Source: Neobacillus rhizosphaerae (lineage in GTDB: Bacteria > Bacillota > Bacilli > Bacillales > Cytobacillaceae). From it: 64,000 nt of DNA. Positions 34,791-44,062 of this stretch are shown in pieces. The notes below the pieces were generated by a model. The model saw only the letters and a list, made by a program, of their open reading frames with translations. It did no database searches and was not told the DNA's origin. How positions within the stretch are numbered: the stretch's first letter is position 1; each line of letters begins with the position of its first letter. A program made the translations under genes and the position numbers. Location: positions 1 through 64,000 of the forward strand of contig NZ_CALBWS010000005.1 in assembly GCF_937468385.1 (NCBI RefSeq). The letters run 5' to 3'.

Positions 34791-35423
34791 ATGAACATAT
34801 TAGTCGTAAAAGCAAATAACCGTCCAGCTTCAGAAGCTGTATCAAGTAAAATGTATGAAACTTTCATGGAGAACTTAGAAGGTGTAAATGTAACAACTTA
34901 CGATGTATTTGCAGAAGATATGCCTTACTTTGGTCAAGATTTATTCAACGCTTTTGGTAAAATGCAATCCGGCGAAGCGATGACTGACGTTGAACAACGT
35001 ATTTTAGCTGCAAAACAAAAAGCAATGGATGCATTATCAGCAGCAGACGTAGTTGTATTTGCATTCCCACTATGGAACTTAACGATCCCTGCTAAATTAC
35101 AAACATTTATCGACTATGTATATGCAGCTGGTTTCGCATTCAAATATAACGAAAATGGCCAATTAGTCAGCTTAATGACTGACAAAAAAGCTGTTATTCT
35201 AAGTGCACGTGGCGGCATTTACTCAACTCCAGAGACTGCACCAATGGAAATGGCTGCAACTTATATGAAAAATGTTTTTGGCGGCGTATTCGGTATGGAA
35301 ATCGTTGATGAAGTCATTATCGAAGGTCATAACGCAGCTCCAGACAAAGCGCAAACTATCATTGCTGAAGGATTAGCAAAAGTTGCAGATGTAGCAAGAA
35401 GTTTTTCTGCAGTTACGGCTTAA
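34791..35423 (+). CDS. azoR: FMN-dependent NADH:quinone oxidoreductase / azoreductase
   Basis: A 210-residue flavodoxin-like protein. MNILVVKANNRP starts the FMN-binding fold. FAFPLWNLTIPAKLQTFIDY is the AzoR signature, and SARGGIYS follows. It reduces quinones and azo compounds with NADH as a cytoplasmic dimer. GGAGAC lies 10 bases before the ATG. It is followed by a strong terminator, so it is monocistronic. Confidence 0.93.
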   Translation: MNILVVKANNRPASEAVSSKMYETFMENLEGVNVTTYDVFAEDMPYFGQDLFNAFGKMQSGEAMTDVEQRILAAKQKAMDALSAADVVVFAFPLWNLTIPAKLQTFIDYVYAAGFAFKYNENGQLVSLMTDKKAVILSARGGIYSTPETAPMEMAATYMKNVFGGVFGMEIVDEVIIEGHNAAPDKAQTIIAEGLAKVADVARSFSAVTA

Positions 35424-35508
35424 GCTTGTTTCTAACGTTATTGGAATTACGAAGATAATGTAATGATGTCCATATATATGTAATCGGACATTCGCTAAAC
35501 AAAAGAGG

Positions 35509-35536
35509 ACCGGGCGGTTTATTGCCCGGTTTTTTT
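35509..35536 (+). terminator. Terminator of azoR
   Basis: ACCGGGC (35509-35515) and GCCCGGT (35524-35530) followed by TTTTTT. Confidence 0.85.
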
Positions 35537-35668
35537 GAATTCCATGATAGTCAGTTTTAGATTTGAGTGAAGGAAAAACGAACTGTAGGTCGGGAGCAGA
35601 CGCCACTCAGCAAAGGGCGATTATGGGGAAAGTGGTAAAAATTAAGTTTACATTTTTTCAAAGGAAGC

Positions 35669-35881
35669 TTAACATTTGTTCACAACGTATGCTATAGTTA
35701 TTTTGGAAATATTAAATGTAAGTATGAAGACGTTCGCTTTCTGTTACATGATAAGAAAGTATTTAATGCCCTTAAAGAGCAACTTGGCAAATGTGATTGA
35801 TTGTACGTATGGGTTTATTAATATTGGTTGAAAAGGCAATTTCTCTTCTTAATAGAGAAGAGAAACTGCTTTTTCTTTTTT
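35669..35881 (+). promoter_or_regulatory. Structured leader with attenuator-like terminator before the AmiS/UreI gene
   Basis: A promoter (TTAACA 35669-35674, 18 bases, TATAGT 35693-35698) is followed by about 130 leader bases. These have competing pairs: ATTAAAT/ATTTAAT and ATGTAA/TTACAT. A terminator follows: GCAATTTCTCTTCT (35836-35849) with AGAAGAGAAACTGC (35856-35869) and a 12-base T-rich run. The terminator stands between promoter and gene, the layout of a riboswitch or attenuator. I match it to no known class. Confidence 0.5.
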
Positions 35882-35895
35882 AAAAGGAGGGGAAT

Positions 35896-35919
35896 GTTGT
35901 GAAAAGGGCTTTTCACAAC
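35896..35919 (+). promoter_or_regulatory. Hairpin between ribosome binding site and start codon
   Basis: GTTGTGAAAAG (35896-35906) and CTTTTCACAAC (35909-35919) are perfectly complementary. AAAGGAGGGG ends at 35892, 34 bases before the ATG at 35927. Folding of the hairpin would bring the two to a workable distance. ATG-TTG-TGA right after the site (35894-35902) is a two-codon frame. Confidence 0.55.
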
Positions 35920-35926
35920 GATTGAT

Positions 35927-36556
35927 ATGAGTTTTGTTGGTTTATTTCTTTCAGGTGCCGTTTTATTTCTAAACAGCCTAATGTCATTAGGGAAGGCTGA
36001 AGCAAAGAGTGTTGGGATTTTTAATATTTTCGTAGGAGCCATTCAAATCATTATTCCATTTTATTTACTCATGGTTTCGAATCCAAATAATTGGGATCTT
36101 TATAATATAGCGTCGATTTTTTTATTTGGCTTAACCTATTTATATGTGGGGGTAACCGTATTGAAGGGGCTTGAGGGCAATGGTCTCGGTTGGTTTTGCC
36201 TATGGGTTGCTATTATTGCTGTTGTTTATACCATTACATCTATTATCCACTTTCATGATGTGGTCAGTGCATTAACATGGGGAATGTGGGCATTTTTATG
36301 GTTTCTTTTCTTTTTATCCAATACGCTTAAAAAGAAAATTGATGAATACATTGGTATCGTTGCATTTGTACTGTCATGGGTAACGCTAACTATTCCATCG
36401 TTGCTTTACTTTTTAGGTATCTGGAATACACCCATTGTCTCTCAAATCTGGACCTATGTTTTAATTCTATCTATTTTTTATTTTGTTGCTAGTCTTGTCA
36501 AATGGAAGTTCACCTTTAAAAAAGAGAATGATGGTAAAGAGATTCAAGCGATCTAA
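35927..36556 (+). CDS. AmiS/UreI-family urea or amide channel
   Basis: A 209-residue protein with six membrane helices. FVGLFLSGAVLFLNSL and GLTYLYVGVTVLKGLEGNGLGWFCLW match the AmiS/UreI family, which conducts urea or short amides. No urease or amidase gene is nearby. An in-frame stop lies 15 bases upstream, so the ATG at 35927 is the only reasonable start even though the ribosome binding site is distant. Expression is probably controlled by the leader described above. Confidence 0.88.
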   Translation: MSFVGLFLSGAVLFLNSLMSLGKAEAKSVGIFNIFVGAIQIIIPFYLLMVSNPNNWDLYNIASIFLFGLTYLYVGVTVLKGLEGNGLGWFCLWVAIIAVVYTITSIIHFHDVVSALTWGMWAFLWFLFFLSNTLKKKIDEYIGIVAFVLSWVTLTIPSLLYFLGIWNTPIVSQIWTYVLILSIFYFVASLVKWKFTFKKENDGKEIQAI

Positions 36557-36687
36557 TTTAAAGTAGCACGTACAGGGTTTTAAAAAAGTATCTTTAATGC
36601 AAGAACCAGACCCGAAAGCCATCATGTTAAGATAAATTGAAGGAGCATTTAAGCATTTTTATGTATTCTTCGCACCAAAAGTAAAAA
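36557..36687. other. Short intergenic region, nothing identified
   Basis: No gene, repeat or RNA element seen between the channel gene and the minus-strand terminator at 36,688. Confidence 0.4.
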
Positions 36688-36714
36688 ACGCTGATTGAGT
36701 AATTCAATCAGCGT
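36683..36714 (-). terminator. Terminator of the riboswitch-controlled small gene
   Basis: ACGCTGATTGA (36688-36698) and TCAATCAGCGT (36704-36714) form a perfect 11-bp stem; on the minus strand TTTTTT follows. Confidence 0.85.
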
Positions 36715-36723
36715 CATAAACTT

Positions 36724-36861
36724 TTATATTTTGTTAGCTAGAAATGTCACGAAGGTACTAAGGATTATAGTGCCGATCATTATAGAGCCATATAGAATTC
36801 CTTTTTTCCTCTTTTTTCGAATCATAACTTCTTCCGGCGTAAGCCAATCTTTTTTTGACAT
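36724..36861 (-). CDS. 45-residue membrane protein under c-di-GMP riboswitch control
   Basis: The frame reads MSKKDWLTPEEVMIRKKRK, then KGILYGSIMIG and a hydrophobic C-terminal helix ending LANKI. That is a soluble, basic N-terminus and one membrane segment. AAAAGGGG lies eight bases upstream of the ATG. It has its own promoter, a c-di-GMP-I aptamer just upstream and a strong terminator, forming a complete minus-strand unit. I do not recognise the protein. A role in motility-sessility switching is suggested only by the riboswitch. Confidence 0.85.
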   Translation of the reverse strand: MSKKDWLTPEEVMIRKKRKKGILYGSIMIGTIILSTFVTFLANKI

Positions 36862-36884
36862 CAATTATTCCCCTTTTCCTATTG

Positions 36885-36972
36885 ATGGTAGCTGGCTGGC
36901 TTTGTCACAATAACAGAAGCCCCTATAGCTTTGCGTCATCACTTTTCAGTGACTTTGCCCTTAATTTAGTGC
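36885..36972 (-). promoter_or_regulatory. c-di-GMP-I (GEMM-I) riboswitch
   Basis: On the minus strand: GGGCAAAG, a P2 hairpin GTCACT-GAAA-AGTGAT with GNRA loop, the hallmark GACGCAAAGCTATAGGG, a P3 arm, then GACAAAGCCAGCCAGCTACC. This matches the GEMM-I consensus closely in order and spacing. The predicted transcript starts just before the aptamer. Downstream, CATCAAT and ATTGATG flank the ribosome binding site and include the start codon, so control is probably at translation. Confidence 0.93.
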
Positions 36973-36979
36973 CACGACT

Positions 36980-37008
36980 ATTATACTGTTATATCAAGTT
37001 GCTGTCAC
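36980..37008 (-). promoter_or_regulatory. Sigma-A promoter of the riboswitch transcript
   Basis: On the minus strand GTGACA (37003-37008), exactly 17 bases, TATAAT (36980-36985), placing the start of transcription near 36,973, immediately before the aptamer. Confidence 0.75.
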
Positions 37009-37438
37009 TACCTAGACTTTGCCGTAGATTGTAAGCTTTATGTTTTCGGAATCATTCAAGTGGACTATTTCCCCCTATTGTTTCCCTATAAACTTTTTCA
37101 TATCATCAAATGTGATAATCTAAGAGCTAGTTTCCCCTATGTATAGGTTCCTATATTTATTATGACAAAATGAATGGTTAAATGTTGTGATTTTCTACAC
37201 TGTAGGCTTGAAAATAATGAATTAACGAGTTGATAAAAAATGGTTGAATATATAGTTCGTTTAATATTTTTCATTATTTTTTGTAGTATTTTTTCTGTTC
37301 TATGGTCTAAATTTAAAATTAATATAAAATGTAAGTTGGATAGGCTTTTACTAATTCTTTGTAAAATATTCCTTTGAAGTAAATGGAGATAGAGAAGTAA
37401 ACATAGCAGTAAACCTTGAGAGTAAGGAGTTGAAAAAT
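37009..37438. other. Divergent intergenic region before glutaminase
   Basis: AT-rich region with no convincing gene. A TACGGCAAAGTC segment at about 37,013-37,025 on the minus strand faintly resembles the start of another aptamer but lacks the rest. Confidence 0.35.
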
Positions 37439-38437
37439 ATGGAAGTGACCAGAATAGAGGACAAAGAACACCGACAAAAAGAGGACCCATATATGAATGT
37501 TTTGGATGAATGGGTAACACATTATCGTTCATTTACTTCTGAAGGAAGATGTGCATCTTATATTCCTGTTTTGGAAAAGGCGGACCCATCGCATTTGGGC
37601 ATCTGCATAATAGGACCAGATGGGACAATGATGAAATCTGGTAATTGGGATGTCGTTTTTACTTTGCAAAGCATTTCCAAAGTTATTAGCTTTATAGCTG
37701 TATGCTTGCATCATGATATTTCCTATGTGTTAGACAGGGTGGATTTAGAACCAACTGGTGATCCCTTTAACTCGATTGTTCGCTTAGAAATGCATAAGCC
37801 GGGAAAACCTTTTAATCCCATGATCAATGCTGGGGCTATAACAGTTTCTTCTCTCCTTCCGGGTGTATCAACAAAAGAAAAATTAGAGTCTTTATGTGAA
37901 TTAATGGAGAAAATGGTAGGGAAACGTCCCACATTTAATGAAGAAGTTTTCCAATCGGAATGGCAAACAGCATATCGAAATAGAGCATTGGCCTACTATT
38001 TAAAAGAGACGGGTTATTTAGAAATAGAGGTTGAACAAGCATTAGAGGTTTATTTAAAACAATGTTCCTTAGAAGTAAATACAGAAGACATCGCTTTAAT
38101 AGGATTGATTCTAGCCCATGATGGATATCATCCGATCCGTAAGGAACAAATTCTCCCCAAAAAGATAGCCAGGTTAGCCAAAAGTTTAATGCTGACTTGT
38201 GGAGTGTATAATGCTTCAGGTAAATTTGCTGCTTTTATTGGTCTGCCAGCAAAGAGTGGAGTTTCTGGGGGAATTATGGCAACAGTTCCACCGCGTGTAA
38301 GAATGGAAGAATTGCCGTTTATCAATGGATGCGGGATAGGCATTTATGGACCAGCCATCGATGAGTTTGGGACAAGTGTAGCTGGTGCTATGTTATTAAA
38401 ACAGCTGGCAAATAGCTGGGACTTAAGTATATTTTAA
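37439..38437 (+). CDS. glsA: Glutaminase A
   Basis: A 332-residue serine-dependent glutaminase. The Ser-x-x-Lys pair lies in FTLQSISKVISF. NPMINAGAI and SGVSGGIMATVPPR are the other family motifs. It hydrolyses glutamine to glutamate and ammonia in the cytoplasm. The ATG at 37439 has AAGGAG nine bases upstream; the TTG at 37430 is too close. It appears monocistronic, with a terminator downstream. Confidence 0.93.
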   Translation: MEVTRIEDKEHRQKEDPYMNVLDEWVTHYRSFTSEGRCASYIPVLEKADPSHLGICIIGPDGTMMKSGNWDVVFTLQSISKVISFIAVCLHHDISYVLDRVDLEPTGDPFNSIVRLEMHKPGKPFNPMINAGAITVSSLLPGVSTKEKLESLCELMEKMVGKRPTFNEEVFQSEWQTAYRNRALAYYLKETGYLEIEVEQALEVYLKQCSLEVNTEDIALIGLILAHDGYHPIRKEQILPKKIARLAKSLMLTCGVYNASGKFAAFIGLPAKSGVSGGIMATVPPRVRMEELPFINGCGIGIYGPAIDEFGTSVAGAMLLKQLANSWDLSIF

Positions 38438-38488
38438 AAATTTTCATATAGTAACTTTCTAGGAAAAAATCTATTCGAAATAAAAAAG

Positions 38489-38559
38489 CTCCTATTGTAG
38501 AAGTTGTTGACCTTGTTTTGGTCTCTTAAACAAACAAGTCTTCTACATAGGAGTTTTTT
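38489..38559 (+). terminator. Terminator of glutaminase gene
   Basis: CTCCTATTGTAGAAG (38489-38503) and CTTCTACATAGGAG (38540-38553) pair with one bulge and are followed by TTTTTT. The region from 38,560 to 38,796 shows nothing further. Confidence 0.8.
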
Positions 38560-38820
38560 AATTGAATGGATCTGTTAATAGAAGGAATTCGATAGACGTT
38601 CTAATTCCTACCTTGGCAAATTATCTTTGAGCTACTTTTCGTTTTAAAAAATCATCATCTATGTTTAACAAGACTTTTTAAATAAAAGCAGAAAAAACAA
38701 TTGGATAAAATTGGAGTATATTTCATTTATTTGTTTATGCTCCAATATTCGACAAAATATGCTAAAATTAAAAAGGTAGTAATCGCCATTTATTAAATGA
38801 TTCAAGGGTGGGTGAATAAA

Positions 38821-41253
38821 TTGATAAAGTTTCCATCAAAGGTGTATGGGGGAATTTCATTAAAAACATGGATCGTATTAATCGGACTCTATTTGTTCCC
38901 GCCCTTATTTAATTACTTTGATCTAGACGATCAGTATTTTCATAATGTTCTTTGGTTTTATTATCTTATCCCCACTTTATTGATTGTTTATAACAAAGGA
39001 ATTGAATATGGAGGATTGGCCATTGTCGCATCTTCATTATTCTTCCTATCCGACGAATCCTTCCAAGAAAATGGAATCACGAAACATGAAATGATCCTCC
39101 TCTTTGAAATGATAACCATCAATTTACTTGTATCTATTATTATCGGGATTCTTGTTAAAAGGAATCGGCAAAAACAAAAGGAATTAAATCATACAAACAA
39201 TTTACTGGAAAGTATTTTTCATAATCTTGATATCGGAGTTTGGTCGATAACTAAAAGGAAGAGTTTACTCCTATCCAAAGGAATCGAGAAAATTTATGGA
39301 TTGTCCCGTGAAAAGGAATTACGAAACAATCAATTTTGGAGAAAGTCAATCCACCCTGATGATTTGTCTATTGCTGATGAAATTGATAATAAATGGGAAA
39401 ACTCAGAGGGCTATCAATATGAGTACCGCATTTTACGGCCCAATGGAGAGGTCCGTTGGATACTTGACCAGGGGTTGCCTGTTTTTAATGAGAGCGGGGA
39501 GCATGAAAGATATGACGGGACAAACGTTGATATTACAAGACAAAAGGAACTAGAATTCCATTTAAAAGAATCAGAAGAAAGATATAAAAGTCTGGTCGAG
39601 AAAGCATTAGTTGGCGTGTTTATGATTCAAAATCACAAACTTGTTTATGTTAATCAATGGATTACCGAATTTCTTGGTTTAACAGAAAAAGAATTACTTG
39701 GAACAAGTTTACTGAACTATATGAAAGTGGCCGATCGGAACCGTATCGTTAACCATTTTCAAAAATTAATAGTGGGACAAGAATCGTTTTTTATCGATGA
39801 AATCCAAATAACAGATCAAGGTGAAGCAACTAAGTACCTTGAAATTCAAGCTACTTTAAGCTCTATCAATGGATCTTTAGCCATCATTGGAATTGCTTTA
39901 GATGTAACAGAGAAAAAGAAGACAAAGGATGAGCTTGAATACTTGGCTTATCACGATTCTTTAACAGGACTTCCTAATAAACATTACATAAATAAGGAAA
40001 TTACAAAAGACTTTAATCTATCTAAAAGTTTAGGAATTCCCGTTTGCATCATGTGCCTAAATTTGGATCGGTTTAAATTAATTAATGATTCCTTTGGCCA
40101 TCAAGTTGGTGATCAACTGGTTAAAATGGTTTCAAAAAGAATAATAGAATCTATAAAGCTAAGGCCTAATGGAAAGGCAATTCGAGCTGAAGGAGACGAA
40201 TTTATTATTTATTTGCTAGATTCGAATGAGATGCAGGCACAGGATTTTGCTCGTAATTTATTGGAAGTCATCTCGGAACCTTTTTGTCTTGTCAATCAGG
40301 AAATCCGAATTGCTGCAAGTATTGGGATTGCCAAATTTGAAAGGGATGACTCTTTGGAGGAAGTGGTACAGAAGGCAAGTTCCGCTTTGCATTTTGCTAA
40401 AGAATTTGGGGGACATCAATATCAACTTTATTCTTCCCAATTTGGAAAACAAGCCAATCGGAGGCTTCAACTTGAACAACGTTTACGAAAGGCAATGGAG
40501 GAAAAGAATCTTGAAGTCGTTTATCAACCAAAATTAGATCTTTTTACAAATAGCATTTCTGGGATGGAAGCATTAATAAGATGGAATGATCCAATTCTTG
40601 GAGAAGTATCTCCGGCTGAATTTATCCCGATTGCTGAAGAAACTGGGATCATTATTTCCATTGGGAAATGGGTCTTAGAAACGGCTTGCAAACAAAACAG
40701 GGAATGGGATAGGAACGGTTATCCAAAGATCCATGTCTGTGTGAATATATCTAGCAAACAGTTTTTACAGGATGATTTTGTAAAAATGATTAAACATGTA
40801 TTAAATGAGGCCGATTTGTCTCCCGAGTATTTAAATCTTGAAATAACGGAAAGAATCGCCTTATATGATATCGACGATGCGATTGGAAAATTACAGCAAT
40901 TGAAGCAATTAGGGGTAAGTATATCTTTGGATGACTTTGGTACAGGATATTCGTCATTGAGCTATTTAAAATTGCTGCCAATCGATTTCTTAAAGATTGA
41001 CCGTTCTTTTATAAGTGGTATTTTTGAAAATAAACAAGATGTAGCCATAATCGATTCCATCATTTCCTTAACTCATTCCCTCGGCATGAGAGTTGTCGCA
41101 GAAGGTGTAGAAGATGAACAACAGTTGAACATCTTAAGTGAAATGCGTTGCGATGAAATTCAAGGCTTTTATTATGCTAAACCCATGACAGCTAAAGATA
41201 TAAATATATTTTTAGATAAAAAAGGTGAGTTTCATTTGGTGGATAGGGGATAA
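38821..41253 (+). CDS. Membrane PAS-PAS-GGDEF-EAL protein, probable c-di-GMP phosphodiesterase
   Basis: About 810 residues. Two to four N-terminal membrane helices (to about residue 115) precede two PAS domains (about 130-240 and 250-370). A GGDEF domain follows whose signature reads AEGDEF. The EAL domain has an intact GMEALIRW, and DDFGTGYSSLSYL, LKIDRSFI and VVAEGVE follow. The altered GGDEF suggests the cyclase half is weak or regulatory and the protein mainly degrades c-di-GMP. A GGGTGG site lies before the TTG at 38821; the in-frame ATG at 38797 has none. A second c-di-GMP gene starts 30 bases after its stop. Confidence 0.9.
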   Translation: MIKFPSKVYGGISLKTWIVLIGLYLFPPLFNYFDLDDQYFHNVLWFYYLIPTLLIVYNKGIEYGGLAIVASSLFFLSDESFQENGITKHEMILLFEMITINLLVSIIIGILVKRNRQKQKELNHTNNLLESIFHNLDIGVWSITKRKSLLLSKGIEKIYGLSREKELRNNQFWRKSIHPDDLSIADEIDNKWENSEGYQYEYRILRPNGEVRWILDQGLPVFNESGEHERYDGTNVDITRQKELEFHLKESEERYKSLVEKALVGVFMIQNHKLVYVNQWITEFLGLTEKELLGTSLLNYMKVADRNRIVNHFQKLIVGQESFFIDEIQITDQGEATKYLEIQATLSSINGSLAIIGIALDVTEKKKTKDELEYLAYHDSLTGLPNKHYINKEITKDFNLSKSLGIPVCIMCLNLDRFKLINDSFGHQVGDQLVKMVSKRIIESIKLRPNGKAIRAEGDEFIIYLLDSNEMQAQDFARNLLEVISEPFCLVNQEIRIAASIGIAKFERDDSLEEVVQKASSALHFAKEFGGHQYQLYSSQFGKQANRRLQLEQRLRKAMEEKNLEVVYQPKLDLFTNSISGMEALIRWNDPILGEVSPAEFIPIAEETGIIISIGKWVLETACKQNREWDRNGYPKIHVCVNISSKQFLQDDFVKMIKHVLNEADLSPEYLNLEITERIALYDIDDAIGKLQQLKQLGVSISLDDFGTGYSSLSYLKLLPIDFLKIDRSFISGIFENKQDVAIIDSIISLTHSLGMRVVAEGVEDEQQLNILSEMRCDEIQGFYYAKPMTAKDINIFLDKKGEFHLVDRG

Positions 41254-41282
41254 AGAGGTTTGATCAAGGGGGAAAGGAATCC

Positions 41283-42152
41283 ATGATGTTAAGTTTATAT
41301 ATGAAATCCTTTGGGAGAATACCAAAGTTTATCATAGGGCTGTGCATTGTATTAACAATCAGCCCGGGTTTTTTGGCTCGATTGGATATGTTTTATATTG
41401 ATGATATGGTTTGGTTTTTGTTGCTATTTCCATGCTTTATTTTTTCCTATTATTTAGGATTTGCTGGTGGACTCTTTGCTGCAGTGACCGTTAATATCTA
41501 TCACATGTTTTGGTTTTTTTATGAAAAATACATTCGAATGGCAGAATTAGTCAACCAAGAATTGGCCCTTCATATGGGGGTTGCCATCGTTACTTTTCTA
41601 TGTTCGATTGGCGTTGGATTATTATCGGAAAAACTAAAAGACAAACAGATACAATTACAAATTTTAAATCAAAAATTAAAACAATTGGCCTTGTATGATT
41701 CTCTAACAAGCCTTCCAAATAGACATTACTTTATGGAAAAACTATCCGAATCCTTGCTTGACGACCAATCCGTTTCCCTTATGTTCATTGATTTGGACGG
41801 ATTTAAACAGGTGAATGATACATATGGTCATGTAGTGGGAGACAACATATTAAAAGAAGTAGCGCAACGATTAAAAGGGTTCTCGAATGATTTTACGTTT
41901 GTCAGCCGGCTTGGTGGTGATGAGTTTATTGTCATGTTAATTGGGGCTAACCAAGAAAAATCGAGCGAAATAGCGAAGGATATTTTAAGACTGTTACAGC
42001 TAAAGGTTAAGGATTTGATGATTTCGGCGAGTATTGGTATTGCAGTATCTAAACAGGGCGATACCCCTTCATCCTTATTAAAGAGTGCTGATACAGCGAT
42101 GTATAAAGTTAAATCAACAGGAAAGAACGCTGTTGGTGTGGGTAGCCAGTAA
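41283..42152 (+). CDS. Membrane GGDEF diguanylate cyclase
   Basis: A 289-residue protein with about four membrane helices (to about residue 115), a short coiled linker and a GGDEF domain with intact SRLGGDEF signature and FIDLDGFKQVNDTYGH. No RxxD inhibitory site is seen before the signature, so product inhibition may be lacking. AAAGGA precedes the ATG pair. It follows the PAS-GGDEF-EAL gene in the same operon, pairing synthesis with degradation of c-di-GMP. Confidence 0.92.
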   Translation: MMLSLYMKSFGRIPKFIIGLCIVLTISPGFLARLDMFYIDDMVWFLLLFPCFIFSYYLGFAGGLFAAVTVNIYHMFWFFYEKYIRMAELVNQELALHMGVAIVTFLCSIGVGLLSEKLKDKQIQLQILNQKLKQLALYDSLTSLPNRHYFMEKLSESLLDDQSVSLMFIDLDGFKQVNDTYGHVVGDNILKEVAQRLKGFSNDFTFVSRLGGDEFIVMLIGANQEKSSEIAKDILRLLQLKVKDLMISASIGIAVSKQGDTPSSLLKSADTAMYKVKSTGKNAVGVGSQ

Positions 42153-42212
42153 TCGAAATAAAATCCAGTAATAAAGCGAACTGAAGTCAACTTTAATCAG
42201 CCCTATATGTAA

Positions 42213-43826
<1,614 letters not shown>

Positions 43827-43878
43827 TAGCAATCTATGTGTCATTCACTTAAGTTAATATCTTGGCAGGAGAAACCAG

Positions 43879-43933
43879 AGAGACTATAGAAATCAGTGGA
43901 AATTGAACCATTGTGTTGCTATGGTCTCTTTTA
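43879..43933 (+). promoter_or_regulatory. Leader hairpin before glpD (GlpP-type antitermination candidate)
   Basis: AGAGACTATAG (43879-43889) pairs with CTATGGTCTCT (43919-43929), then TTTT. In Bacillus subtilis glpD has a leader terminator controlled by the GlpP antiterminator, and position and form agree here. Confidence 0.5.
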
Positions 43934-43934
43934 A

Positions 43935-44056
43935 GGAAAAGGGAAGGAGCTCCGCAAAAATGAATCAGCTTATCTTGTATCAGTTAATAATAAACATTTT
44001 CTACGATTAGGTAGGGAGTTGATACTCAGGATAGGTTTTCGTCCCCATAGGAGGTA
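43935..44056 (+). repeat. Dispersed leader repeat, copy B (between glpK and glpD)
   Basis: Shares, in order, GGAAAAGGGAAGGAGCTCCG, CAAAAATGAATCAG, AATAAACATTTTC, TTAGG and GGGAGTTGATACTCA with the region before phenylalanine hydroxylase. GAGT/ACTC can form a small hairpin. It ends at the AGGAGG site of glpD. Confidence 0.7.
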
Positions 44057-44062
44057 ATCATA

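Noticed and set aside
35705..35835. Small leader peptide (35 codons from ATG near 35,718) in the AmiS/UreI leader
   Set aside because: No ribosome binding site and no run of meaningful control codons; kept only as part of the structured leader.
37013..37060. Second c-di-GMP aptamer
   Set aside because: Only a TACGGCAAAGTC fragment resembles the motif; the GACGCAAAGC core and P3 arm are missing.
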